Positions 10,773 through 21,403 are shown, numbered from the stretch's first letter. The stretch is DNA of 64,000 bases from Aphrocallistes beatrix (GCA_963281255.1 OY725488.1:6421524-6485523), one strand, 5' to 3'. Numbers and translations are program-made. The notes: generated by a model from the letters alone, not told the origin.

Positions 10773-12159
10773 ATTAAAAAAAATCAAGATACCCAAGTTT
10801 GCCTCCATCTTTTCCAAGCAGATAGTATCCAGTATCCAGACATTCCACAAAGTCCAGCGCTGTCAAGCAGTCGAGCACATCAACTTATCGAATTTAGAAA
10901 TAACTGTGGTGAACTAGACTCACATGGATAGTAACTGCTTGGGAAAGATGGAGACAAATTTTTTTACACTCACTGCAATCATTGATGAGTCAATATCACT
11001 TATTCATGAAAAAATCACCTAAAAAGGTGTTGTAATACATAATAAACACAAGCGCGCGTCGCTTGCTTGCGCTGCGCGGGTGGCAGACGCGCCCTTTGGG
11101 CACCTAGGCCCACATTAATTAATTACAAGGTAGATAACCATCTCTAAATAAGTCCATCTTACTACCATAATCGAAATCACTCGAAAAATCTCAAAAATTT
11201 TCTATTTAGATTTTTTTTTGATGCGTAATGATGACGTCATAACAGAGTGATGAGTCATCATTTTTTTGATGATACAGTCCACTTCCGAAAACCGGGGCGC
11301 ATCCGGAAAATTATGGTCTGCTAGTTTACACAGACCCAAGATTATTTCTCTTAAAATGCTTTGTTTTTGTCACGAGGTATACTAACTTGATACAGTACAC
11401 CTTATCACTCGAAAACCGGGGGCGTCCAGCACTGGTCCCGAGGTGCCCCGGTTTTCGGAAGTGGACTGTAGTTGCATTATATGTGAGGTATATTAATGTA
11501 CACATTCCATTAAAATTTCAACATTCTATCACCTAAACGGCATCTCATTGTCGAAAACTGAAATTTCTAATCATAAAAAAAGGTGACAATGACATCATAA
11601 TTCTATGATGAGTCGACATTTTCATTTTTTTATGATAGTTGTATCACATGTGAAGAATATTAATATACACCTTCTACTAAAATTTCAGCCTTCTATCATC
11701 TAAAATGGCTGAGTTATTGCCGAAAAACTGAAATTTCTAACTATAAAAAAGGTGACAATGACGGCATAATTCCATGATGAGTCGACATTTTCGTCTGAGC
11801 TCAGAACTTACTGGAGCCATAGCCAAAAAAACTCCTACATGCTAAAAATCAACTTTCTGGGCCTGACAGTTACTTCAATCAATTCGTTACAGATATATAC
11901 AAGCGCGCTTCGCTTGCTTGCGCTGCGCGGCTGGCGGACACTTTGTGTCCGCCGGAGGCGCCTGGGGTCATAATGATTAATTATAAGGGAGATAACATCT
12001 CTAAATACGTCAGTCCTACTGTTATAATCGATATCGCACGAAAAATCACCAAATTTGTCAATTTTTTAAAATTTTGATGCGTCATGACGACGTCATAACA
12101 GAGTGATGAGTCATCATTTTTTGATGAAAATTTTATCATATTTGAAATATATTAATAAT
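10773..12159. repeat. Repeat mosaic: two 240-bp direct repeats and 175-bp tandem units
   Basis: Direct repeats at about 11041-11272 and 11885-12126 share a GC-rich hairpin (CGCTTGCTTGCGCTGCGCGG) followed by an AT-rich block ending GAGTGATGAGTCATCA. Between them lie two to three copies of a roughly 175-bp unit (starting near 11560 and 11729, and around 11250-11560 once the inserted MITE is discounted). An inverted relative of the AT-rich block is at about 42900-43010. No coding sequence, primer-binding site or polypurine tract is visible, so a functional LTR element is not supported. Confidence 0.6.
11275..11468. mobile_element. TA-flanked 194-bp MITE (pogo/mariner-like)
   Basis: Inverted ends CAGTCCACTTCCGAAAACCG and CGGTTTTCGGAAGTGGACTG, with TA on both sides (11273-11274, 11469-11470). 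The related repeat unit at about 11632 reads straight across the insertion point (ATGATAGTTG), giving an internal empty site. No transposase is encoded. Confidence 0.8.
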
Positions 12160-12464
12160 CTTAACTTCATCATAATCATCTGCAGCTTCGAGACTATTGG
12201 ATGCTTGTTATTGACGGTTAGTACTATATGCACTACGTCAAGCAAAATATCTCAAAACCCTGAAAGGTGCAAGATTTATTTGTATTTGTGTTTACTACCC
12301 TACACAAATACAAATAAATCTTGCACCTTTCAGGGTAGAATGGGGAATTATATGTTTACCCAGATTAGTGGTAGCCTAATGTTCCTTCTACCGATTCTAC
12401 TGAACTTGTTCTTAATCGTACTGAGGAGAGCATATCTGAGTGTTCCATTCACAGAATATGGATA
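12160..12464 (+). pseudogene. Orphan membrane protein, copy A (fragment)
   Basis: About 305 bp alignable to the middle of copies B and C (second and third hydrophobic segments, from NFIIIICSFE to SVP). Both ends are missing: upstream sequence is dispersed repeat, and homology stops after the TATGGATAAT shared by all copies. The segment contains a long perfect hairpin (12257-12336) absent from B and C. No start codon or complete fold remains, so I regard it as a relic. Confidence 0.75.
12257..12336. repeat. Perfect 35-bp inverted repeat, 10-nt loop
   Basis: Arms 12257-12291 and 12302-12336 are exact reverse complements around TTACTACCCT. The right arm corresponds to normal gene sequence in copies B and C (ACACAAATACAAATAAATC). 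The left arm is its extra inverted duplicate, including the adjacent AGGGTAGTAA turned around. Confidence 0.95.
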
Positions 12465-14158
12465 ATTGCCTAACGAATCTAAAATAGTTTCACTACAGTC
12501 ATGTTTAGTCTCACAAAATAAATTGAAACGCTATCAGAGGAGAAATTACAAAAAAACACAAGCTACAATTCCTACATTATGGGGAGACTATTCAGAAGGG
12601 ACAATATCAAACAATCAAAGGTCTTTAAAAGCGGGAATATTTCGCAAAAAAGAGAACAAACCCTCAATTGCCACTTGCAATTGTGTCCGTTGTATATGTG
12701 GATATGTCGTCTGGAATAAGTTGGCCAAATTCTCCTCCACAAACCATACATTATTCATAGTGGGATCTTGTGTTAGAACCATTGAATCGAAAAGTGTGGT
12801 ACTCTTTTAAACACATGAGTAAATGCTGACTTGAAATTATTAAATTAAATGTTCATGCTTCTATGGTCTACACAAGGTAATAAGAGTGATGCGATGAAGC
12901 AATTTGATAGAACGAGGTAAGAATGAACAAGAAGTAACCCGAATATCCAATTACATATCTTCAGAGTTGGAACTTTTAGGTTTCTCAGCATTTAAGAGAA
13001 TAGTTAGAATTCTGCTAATTGAAATCACAGATTTTCAGAACTTAATGGGGAGCCAGCCTCCCATACTCCCTTATTTGTTCGCTTCGCTAGCTCAGAATCT
13101 CAATCCAAAATCCTTGATATTCCTCTGCATTCACGCTGGTCTTCTAATTCTAGGACATTCTAATCTAGTTGACTCTGCGAAATTAATATCTCTGAGCCGC
13201 CACTGGGTTTAACCCTGGAAGTGCAAGATTCGTTAGTATTAGTTTTCTCTTTTTGTAGTCATATGTAGTGACTGATGCAAAAAATATGTAAACTAGCAGA
13301 AATTGGAACAAATTCGCATACTTACCAACCCTCCAGGGATCTCTGGATTATCCAGGGAAATGACTTATGATCCAGGGATCCAGGGATTTAATGAAAAATT
13401 CAGGGATTTTGAGTGTTTAACTAGCCTAAAATAATTTCCATTATTGTTACATAGTTTACAGAATTTATCGAATAATTTTGTTTCCTCATTATTTAGCAAG
13501 TCTTCAGGAATCCAGGAAAAATCATAGATTACGAGTTTCGAAAATTGTTCTAGAATTTTGATCAAGTGATTATTTAACGCGTTAGATGACAATATATACG
13601 ATGTACCTTTCCCTAGATCGCTTACTTGTCCAATTGGAAATCTTTGGTTAAATATATTCGGCCTTTATTTAAAATTCAGGGAATTTCCTGGATATCCAAG
13701 GATTTCTCTGGATCACGAATTTCGAAATTTAAGTCTATTGATTCATGCCAATTTAGTCATTAAAATTAAAAATATGATAACATCCAGGGATTTACCATTG
13801 AAATCCAGGATTTCACTCTTAAAATCCAGGGAAATTTTAAAGAGGGGTTGGGAAGTATGAATTCGGTCTTAATCGATCAAATTCTAGAAATGATGATACG
13901 AAGCAAATATGTATATCAAAATGGAAAAATCATAGATAATCAGAGGGAAGAAAAGTATCCCTTTTAAAAATGAAATTTTAATAAGCTGTGAGTGGCAAAG
14001 ATGATAAAATATTAATTGCATAGCTTAAATCCACATAAAAGTACCTACCAGAGAGTACACTATACAAAAAAGGATGACCAGTGATTTCGCGTGTGCTTTC
14101 AAAACACTACTATAAATGACTGAAAAAAGAACTAAAAGAAGAAATTCTACAACAACAC
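12465..14158. other. Spacer between membrane-protein copies A and B
   Basis: No supported gene. 12465-13200 is unassigned AT-rich sequence. 13206-13316 plus 13866-13975 is a relic homologous to 17878-18140 (peptide-like core DQILEMM and IIDNQRE in both), split by a 543-bp element. The last 150 bp before copy B contain no recognisable promoter motif. Confidence 0.5.
13317..13859. mobile_element. hAT-like MITE, 543 bp, with paralogous empty site
   Basis: Ends CATACTTACCAACCCTCC and GGGGTTGGGAAGTATG are imperfect inverted repeats. The inside is rich in CCAGGGAT-like repeats. AATTCG flanks both sides (13311-13316, 13860-13865). The homologous segment at about 17990 reads CAAATTCAGTCTTA without the insert, confirming the boundaries. 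An 8-bp duplication with two changes would fit a hAT element. A likely fragment of this family lies near 30410-30465. Confidence 0.75.
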
Positions 14159-15560
14159 ATGGATTTAACATTTTATCATCGAATTAGCAAAGTTGCTTCA
14201 TTCGCACTCATTCCTTATCTGATCATTACGGTCTTCACAATACCATACTTCGTACATCAGAAAATCCTGATTTCACAGAGGATAAAGAACATACCAGCAA
14301 CAACCATCTTTTCAATCGATCTCAGCAAAGTGAAAAAGAATCTCAAGATTCAATCATTGATTTATAACTTCATCATAATCATCTCCAGCTTCGAGGCTCT
14401 ATGCAGCCTGTTAGTTACGGTTGGCAGTATTTGGAACTCTTTCGATTACCGTCTTGTAGATCCACTCAATAGGAGGGTAGTAAACACAAATACAAATAAA
14501 TCTTGCACATTTCGTTATCAAACGGGGACTTTTACGCTCATCCAGGCTAGTGAGAGCTTAGTATTCCTTCTACCAATAGGCGTCGGAAATGGGCCCGCCG
14601 GCCCTTAGGGTTTCCCGGCCCGAAGGCTCCGGGGTCGGCCCAATCGATTCCGGGGCCGCTACATTCACGACATAGTACATAATACTGCCTGATACACGGT
14701 TCTAGGAATTTGGGAATGTATCGGGGAAGCTTTTACCCAGCCAGGTAGGCCCTCCAGGCCTATCCAGCCCATAACCGACGATGCCGGGTAGAGCCGGGCA
14801 GCCCCTTAGGGCCGCCCGGCCCATGCCGGGTGGCCGGGTGGGTCCGACGCCTATGCTTCTACCTATTCTAATCAACTTGTTCTTAATCGTACTTAGGAGA
14901 GTTTATCTGAGTGTTCCATACAGAATATGGATAATCGGATACTCTGGTTACTTCCTGTTCAGGCTAGTTTACATAATTCTCTCAGCTTACTTCATTGTTA
15001 CTCAATTCTTCTATTTCACATTGGAATTACCATTTCTAGCCTTCGATATTTATGTCTCTTTAAAAGTGAGTAAGAAGTTCTATCTTCTACTGAAAGGCAT
15101 GAGTGAAGAAGCTAAATGGCACTCTACGCCACAAGAATATAAAGAGAAACAAAGAACAACAAAAACATTCGCAATCCTACAATCAATAACGTTGTTTGGA
15201 TTTATCCTCTGCTTGATATTAGTTGCGGCAGAATCGATTCGCGAGTTCGCTCATCTAACTAACGGTTACTGCTTAGTGCAATATTTATTTCCAAACAATC
15301 CAATCAGTTTCACAATACCGGAAAATATAATACATACTTCACACATAATATATCACGGTTGTTCGATCATAATAGGAATCTGCAATGGAATTATTGGTGT
15401 GATGGCATTTCTATTAAACTTGGCAATCCTCACTTCAATCCTTGTAAAGCTGCTGAGAAGAAGAAAGAAGTACATCCATGTGAACGAGTGAATAACTCGC
15501 CCTCTCATGGAGAGGTACAGAGCTGATGTAGAAAGACACAAAGAAAGGAGACACTCCATT
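14159..15560 (+). pseudogene. Orphan multi-pass membrane protein, copy B, broken by a transposon
   Basis: The most complete copy. ATG at 14159 (MDLTFYHRIS). The coding sequence has about seven hydrophobic segments: FALIPYLIITVF, FIIIISSFE, FLLPILINLFLIVLRR, a paired segment YFLFRLVYIILSAYFIVTQ, FAILQSITLFGFILCLIL and a last GIIGVMAFLLNLAILTSILV. A 281-bp element with an 8-bp duplication interrupts it at 14575. Discounting the element plus one duplication (289 bp) brings the two halves (14159-14574 and 14864-15491) into one frame. A TGA at 15489-15491 stands where copy C has TGG, so the Arg-rich tail (ITRPLMERYR...) is lost, and a 1-nt insertion follows. The family is not one I recognise; it has no GPCR DRY or NPxxY motif. 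Confidence 0.8.
14575..14855. mobile_element. GC-rich hAT-like MITE inside membrane-protein copy B
   Basis: Ends AATAGGCGTCGG and CCGACGCCTATG are inverted repeats. The exact 8-bp duplication CTTCTACC flanks the element at 14567-14574 and 14856-14863, whereas copies A and C have it once. The interior is unusually GC-rich for this region (repeated GCCGGGT and GGCCC blocks) and non-coding. An 8-bp duplication and these end sequences fit hAT. A longer relative lies at 18298-18672. Confidence 0.9.
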
Positions 15561-16230
15561 CATACAAGCCTTCAGATCTCAGATAATATACTAACACTTG
15601 TGACAGTGTTTTTGTGTGTGTTGATGTGTCCAGATATCAGGGTTGGATCCAGGCACGGATTTCAGGGGGATGGGGAGGTTAGGGGTCTAAAGTATTTTCA
15701 GGAGGGCTAACTCTCATGAGGAGGTGGCTAGATGCAACCCGTAGTAGATCTCATACTATTTTATTTTCGTGGCTCCAGTTTGATTTTGTCTTAATTTATT
15801 TTAATAATTTTATTATGGATGAGAGCATCAATGCAATATTTAATTAACACATAATACTACGTAGGCGAAGAGGATATGCATTTCCGTGACCGTTTTTGTT
15901 TGTCTGTTTTGACTAGAAACCCATCATTGATCATGGCCGTAGGAAGTGGTACGGCTATGGTTTTACCACTTTTTGTCAGTTTCCATATAACTGCTTCCTT
16001 CTGAACCTAATCTTAATTAATAATCATGCTATGTGTAGTGATGAAGAGAGATTATGAAAAATAATCATTGCTTTCAATTCCATAACTTATAATACACATA
16101 GAAAGTGACTGGTGGCGTTTGTCTACAGATAAAACGTGTACATGCAGCCAATACGCTACTTCCCATTGTAAACAGTCATAGTAGATAAATAAGAGAAAAG
16201 AATAAGTAAAATAAGAAATTCCACAACAAC

Positions 16231-17365
16231 ATGGATTCAATCGAATTAACAAAGTCGGTTCATTCGCACTCATTCCTTATCTGATCATTACGGTCTTCAC
16301 AATACCATACTTCGTACACCAGAAAATCCTGATTTCACAGAGGATAAAGAACATACCAGCAACAACCATCTTTTCAACCGATCTCAGCAAAGTGAAAAAG
16401 AATCTCAAGATTCAATCATTGGTTTATAACTTCATCATAATCATCTCCAGCTTCGAGGCCCTTGGATTGCTGTCAATCACGGTAGCTACTATATGCAACT
16501 CTTTCCATTATTGTCAACGAAATCATCTCATAGTGAAGGTAGTAAACACAAATACAAATAAATCTTGCAACTTGTATAGTCAAACGAGGAATTTTATATT
16601 TGACAAGACTAGTTGTAGCTTAGTAATCCTTCTACCGATTCTAATCAACTTGTTCCTAATCGTACTTAGGAGAGTTTATCTGAGTGTTCCATACAGAATA
16701 TGGATAATCGGATACTCTGGTTACTTCCTGTTCAGGCTAGTTTACATAATTCTCTCAGCTTACTTCATTGTTACTCAATTCTTCTATTTCACATTGGAAT
16801 TACCATTTCTAGCCTTCGATATTTATGTCTCTTTAAAAGTGAGTAAGAAGTTCTATCTTCTACTGAAAGGCATGAGTGAAGAAGCTAAATTGCACTCTAC
16901 GCCACAGGAATATAAAGAGAAACAAAGAACAACAAAAACATTCGCAATCCTCCAATCAATACCGTTGTTTGGATTTATCCTCGGCTTGATATTGGTTGTG
17001 GCAGAATTGATTCAAGAGTGGACTCGTATAACTAACGGTTACTGCTTAGTGCAATATTTATTTCCAAACAATCCAATCAGTTTCACAATACCGGAAACAT
17101 AATACATACTTCACACATAATATATCACGGTTGTTCGATCGTCATAGGAATCTGCAATGGAATTATTGGTGTGCTAGTATTTCTAACAAACTTGGTAATC
17201 CTCACTTCAATCCTTGTAAAGCTGCTGAGAAGAAGAAAGAAGTACATCCATGTGAACGAGTGGATAACTCGCCCTCTCATGGAGAGGTACAGAGTTGATG
17301 TAGAAAGACACAAAGAAAGGAGACCTCCATTCATACAAGCCTTCAGATCTCAGATAATATACTAA
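16231..17365 (+). pseudogene. Orphan membrane protein, copy C (two frameshifts)
   Basis: Closely similar to copy B in sequence and in both flanks, so B and C are a recent tandem duplication of about 2 kb. The original start (16231) is followed by a roughly 10-nt deletion that leads to TGA at 16282. The next open part begins near 16392 (MKKNLKIQS) and runs to TAA at 17100-17102, caused by a 1-nt deletion relative to copy B. After that the frame 17171-17365 still encodes the last hydrophobic segment and the tail with TRPLMERYR, ending SQIIY. Introns at these points are unlikely because the paralogue reads straight through. Confidence 0.8.
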
Positions 17366-17877
17366 CACTTGTGACAGTGTCTCTGTGTGTGTTGATGTGT
17401 CCAGATATCAGGGTTGGATCCAGCTACAGATTTCAGGAGAGTTAGGGGGCTAAACCCCTTGATGGAGTGGCTAGATGCACTCTGATATATATTCATACTT
17501 TTTTACTTATAGTGGCTCTAATTTGATTTTGTCTTAATTTATTTCAATAATTTTACTATGGATGAGAGCATCAATGCAATATTTTACACATAATACTACG
17601 TAGGTGAAGAGGATATGCATTTGCATCAAGGTTGAACTGAACATCAGCTCAGGGTTTCACAGTTCTAACATTTAATATTAAGGTTAATGGAGAGAGTTCG
17701 ATTCGATACCAATAGATATTCTTTTTCGATAACAGCTGATTTAAGTCCGGTCGATTGACACTTAACTGGAGCAGTTGTGATATTGGGCCAAAGATACCCA
17801 GAGGGTGAAAATAAGATATAGATTATAGAGCTAACTTACTAAGATCAATGAAGTTTATTATTGTTCAATACTTCCTT

Positions 17878-18140
17878 GGAATATCCAAGGTTTAACCCTG
17901 AAGGAGCACGATTCGTTTGTTTTAGCTTGGTCTTTTTGCAATTATGTGAAGTGTCTGATGGAAAAAACATGCAAACTGGCAGAGATTGGACCAAATTCAG
18001 TCTTACTTGATCAAATTCTAGAAATGATGATGCGAGACAAATATTTGTTTCTAAATGGATTAATTATAGATAATCAGAGGGAAGTGGCTTTGTGGAACAT
18101 AAACACTCGTTTTAAAATAGAAGTGAATCAAAATTTATAA
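17878..18140 (+). repeat. Relic paired with 13206-13975
   Basis: Homologous to the split relic upstream of copy B, so the duplicated block contained this segment as well as the membrane-protein gene. An open stretch reads EIGPNSVLLDQILEMMMRDK, but there is no convincing start, and the paralogue is interrupted. I do not recognise the peptide. Confidence 0.55.
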
Positions 18141-18297
18141 AATAGACAAAAATAAACATTCCGTAACACATGTAAGAAATATCAAGTTAGTAAGCAAATA
18201 GAAAGTGTGATGCTAATGCGAATAATAGCAAACATATAGCTTTTCCTTCGAAATCCAATCTTAATTAATGATGTCCGACATTTTGATTAAAAAAAGT

Positions 18298-18672
18298 CGG
18301 CCCAATCTATTCCGGGGCCGCTACATTCACGGCATAAATAAATATCACACTCACAATTCACCAACATAACTAAAACTCTATAGAAATCGACTATTATCAT
18401 AATCTACTCTACTGTATTGCGATAGTGGTTTCCCAAGAAGGGAAACTCCCTACTGAGCTACCTGCTCGCTTGTTGCGCAGTTAAACTGCATGATACACAG
18501 TTCTAGGACTTTGGGAATGTATCGAGAAAGCTTGTACCCAGCCAGGTATCTGGCCCATAACCGACGATGCCGGGTAGAGTCGGTCATAGTCCGGGCATGG
18601 GCCGGGTATAGCCGGGCAGCCCCTTAGGGCCGCCCGGCCCATGCCGGGTGGCCGGGTGGGTCCGACGCCTAT
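18298..18672. mobile_element. Longer relative of the GC-rich hAT-like MITE
   Basis: The left part (GGCCCAATCTATTCCGGGG) and the right 190 bp, ending TCCGACGCCTATG, match the element at 14575-14855. This copy has an additional internal segment of about 150 bp and lacks the left terminal repeat. The internal segment includes, on the minus strand, a tRNA box-A-like GGTAGCTCAGTAGGGAG without an evident box B. Confidence 0.7.
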
Positions 18673-18857
18673 GTGTATAACCAATCAATTCGATCATAAA
18701 ATAACTTTTAACTGTAGAATACCTAGCATTTATATGGCTTCAGTGCCAAATAAAATGGTTGGGAGACACCCGCGATATCGGGGACACTGTGTCCCCAGTG
18801 GGGATTCTACTTTAACAATCAAATTATAGACTCAAAATAACTACGTATATTCAATCA

Positions 18858-19142
18858 TTTATATGAAATAGAATAGTGTGAATTGCATCATAAAAGTCTG
18901 ATAATTGATTGGATGCATAAGCCACTACTATTTGATCCCAATGCATTTGTATTATAAAATAATGGGAATTGAATGGTCAGCACATTTTGTCACCTATCTC
19001 GGCGAGGTGTGAAGATTTCGCTTAGATCTTCGAACTCCCTTCTAGTTTAATTATTACTTACCTGTGTGCCAAATTTATCGTTTCTAGCACCTCCCAGTTC
19101 CTCAATCAAATCCGCACAAAAAACAAACAAACAAGCATAAGT
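18858..19142 (+). repeat. Retroposon-like repeat, copy 1 (CAAACAAACA tail)
   Basis: Shares with 20617-20968 a body containing CACCTATCTCGGCGAGGTGT and a 3' part with TTCTAGCACCTCCCAGTTCC, ending in an A-rich tail of CAAA units. A weaker copy ends at 36122. The 3' part resembles LINE-derived SINE tails. No internal RNA polymerase III boxes were identified. Confidence 0.55.
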
Positions 19143-19499
19143 CCATAACCTTATACGTATCTACAATGTAGGTTTAGTACTAAAGGCTAGACTTTACTAT
19201 TTAGGTATGGTACTTAGGTTTGCTACTAGAGGATTTATATCTTTCATTTATTACTACCATTTTACTTGTGCCAGTGTTTGTATGAGTATTACAGCTCAAC
19301 TATTGAATCAATAACGTATTTAGCAAACAGTATCTAGCGTCGTTTTTATAATCTAGGAACGTAACCCCACCATTCTCATTGAACTAACGTCTGCCGTTCG
19401 CGATTTTGCCATTCGCGACAATTCTCAGGAACGTAACCCCCGCGAACGGCGAGGGATACCTGTATAAGATGTATCTATTGTAAACAAAAATTATATTAA

Positions 19500-19738
19500 C
19501 ATATAATAATTATATAATAATTATATAATAATTATATAATAATTGTATAATTATTATATAATAATTATATAATTATTATATAATTATTGTATAATAATTA
19601 TATAATTATTATATAATTATTATATAATTATTATATAATTATTGTATAATTATTATATAATAATTATATAATTATTATATAATTATTGTATAATAATTAT
19701 ATAATAATTATATAATTATTGTATAATTATTATATAAT
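19500..19738. repeat. AT-only satellite array, about 240 bp
   Basis: Head-to-tail variants of an 11-12-bp palindromic unit (TATAATTATTA and its complement) made almost only of A and T. It begins directly upstream of the 140-bp tandem units. Confidence 0.95.
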
Positions 19739-20044
19739 ACATAAAGTAAACAAATCTCAAAATATGCTATAAACTTGCTTTCAACGGTTGATTGGGTTTT
19801 CAGGGGCGGAGATTTCGAATATAATATTTTCGAGTAAATTTGATAATTAATTTGTATACTTTTGTTTACATTAGATACATAAAGTAAACAAATTACAAAA
19901 ATAGCCTAGAGGTTGGCTTCCGACGGTTGACATGGGATTTTCAGGGGTGTAGATTTAGAATATTATATTTTCGGATCCATGTGAGAAATTATTCGTTAAC
20001 TTTTGTTTATAATATTTATATAAAGTAAAAAAAATCCCAAAATA
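19739..20044. repeat. Two and a half units of a 140-bp tandem repeat
   Basis: Each unit starts near ACATAAAGTAAACAAA and contains CGACGGTTGACATGGG or a close variant, followed by TTTTCAGGGG. The third unit is cut after about 27 bp by the MITE at 20045. An inverted single relative occurs at about 5030-5140 inside ACLY intron 1. Confidence 0.8.
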
Positions 20045-20520
20045 CACTGCCCTACCAAAAGTATTCGTACACCTCAATATTTCCCATTAATATAGTACTA
20101 AAATGGCTATATTAAAGAATGATCATGCAGTTAAAATATAAGAGATATAGTATATTTGATTTCAGATTCGTATTCTACGCATTTGAATGACCTATTTTCG
20201 AAGTTTCAAATCAATTGCTAATTGCCAAGGTTAAAATTCCCGACCTGTGCCACCATGTACCACTTTTCTAGAGTCTCAACCACTGTAGCAGATGGTGATA
20301 GGTGACACAGGGTAGCACATGATGATAAATTTCGGCATAGTTAAAACTTAATTGATTTGAAAACTCTAAAATAGGTAATTCAAATGCGTAGAATACGAAT
20401 CTGAAATCAAATATACTGTATCTCGTCTAGTTTAACTGCATGACAGTTCAGTAATAGACGCATTTAGTACTATTTTAATGGGAAATATTGAGGTGTACGA
20501 ATACTTTTGGTAGGGTAGTG
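20045..20520. mobile_element. 476-bp palindromic mariner-like MITE
   Basis: Ends CACTGCCCTACCAAAAGTAT and ATACTTTTGGTAGGGTAGTG, with TA on both sides (20043-20044, 20521-20522). The inverted arms extend well beyond the terminal repeats, to about 190 bp each, including TTTGATTTCAGATTCGTATT on both arms, so a transcript would fold into one long hairpin. There is no transposase. Relatives: 28929-29154 and a degraded copy from 24389. Confidence 0.9.
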
Positions 20521-20542
20521 TATGTTAGATTGAGAAACTCCA

Positions 20543-20617
20543 GGCGCCCGCAGGGTGACTCTGCAGATACGCAGTGTCCGCAAGCCGCGCAGCGCAAGTA
20601 AGCGAAGTGCGCTTGTT
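20543..20617 (-). repeat. GC-rich hairpin module
   Basis: Reverse-orientation copy of the module seen at 11049-11110 and 11900-11965 (CAAGCGCRCTTCGCTTGCTT-like), also at 44297-44358, with degraded copies at about 6613-6672 and 43190-43245. Each copy stands at the edge of a longer AT-rich repeat. Confidence 0.7.
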
Positions 20618-20968
20618 TATATGAAATAGAATCGTGTAAATTACATTATAAAAACCTGATAAATGATTGGTTCTTGCTTGAACCAAATAATTTAATCACA
20701 AATATACTCCCTTCGATTTTATGCATTGTAAATGTATTCACTACTGTTTAGATCCTTAGAGTATTTGTATTTTATAAAAGAAACGAATTTCATTGATCAG
20801 CACAATTTGTCACCTATCTCGGCGAGGTGTGAAGATTTCGCCTAGATCTTCGAACTTAATCGTACAAGTAGACTCATTATTATTTACTTGTGTGCCGAAT
20901 TTCACATTTCTAGCACCTCCCAGTTCCTCAATCAATTTTGCACAAAAAAAAACAAAAAAAAAACAACA
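20617..20968 (+). repeat. Retroposon-like repeat, copy 2
   Basis: Second copy of the repeat at 18858, with the same body and the same A-rich tail of CAAAA units (near 20940-20966). It starts right after the GC-rich hairpin module, suggesting that the module is the 5' end of a composite element. Confidence 0.55.
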
Positions 20969-21344
20969 TTGCGTTTTAACTTATAAGATTTCGTCTCAAG
21001 TAACCTAATCTCAATCTCTTCCCGTTTTCAAGTTATACCACTTTTAACACTTATTCGAGGTGCGAAAAATTACTTGACCACATACGTATTTATGTTCATT
21101 AAAATGTGTCAAGATATATGATGAACATCTATCCGTTGAAAGTTTTATTCTATCACTTATCATTAATAAAGTTATTAATTAAATTTTAAACACCTTTATA
21201 AATGTATCCTTATATACATATGAATAATCATAATATGGGTATAGATTCCGAATTACTATGTCGTGCATCAAATTAAGGCATCCGGTGGCTCTTCTATTAT
21301 AGTAGAACATGACGGGACCTGCTCTAGCGGCCACCGTTTGTTTG

Positions 21345-21403
21345 TACAGTGAAACCTCCAATAGTAACACCTGTTTAAGTATTAAAACTCGATTAATGTG
21401 TAC

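Noticed and set aside
11041..12126. LTR retrotransposon suggested by two 240-bp direct repeats
   Set aside because: No gag/pol coding, no primer-binding site or polypurine tract, and the repeats lack TG...CA ends; treated as dispersed repeats.
14159..17365. GPCR identity for the seven-hydrophobic-segment family
   Set aside because: No DRY, CWxP or NPxxY-type motifs and the segment spacing is irregular; left as unknown multi-pass protein.
18440..18480. tRNA gene or tRNA-derived SINE on the minus strand
   Set aside because: A box-A-like GGTAGCTCAGTAGGGAG is present but no box B or cloverleaf arms; it lies inside a MITE.
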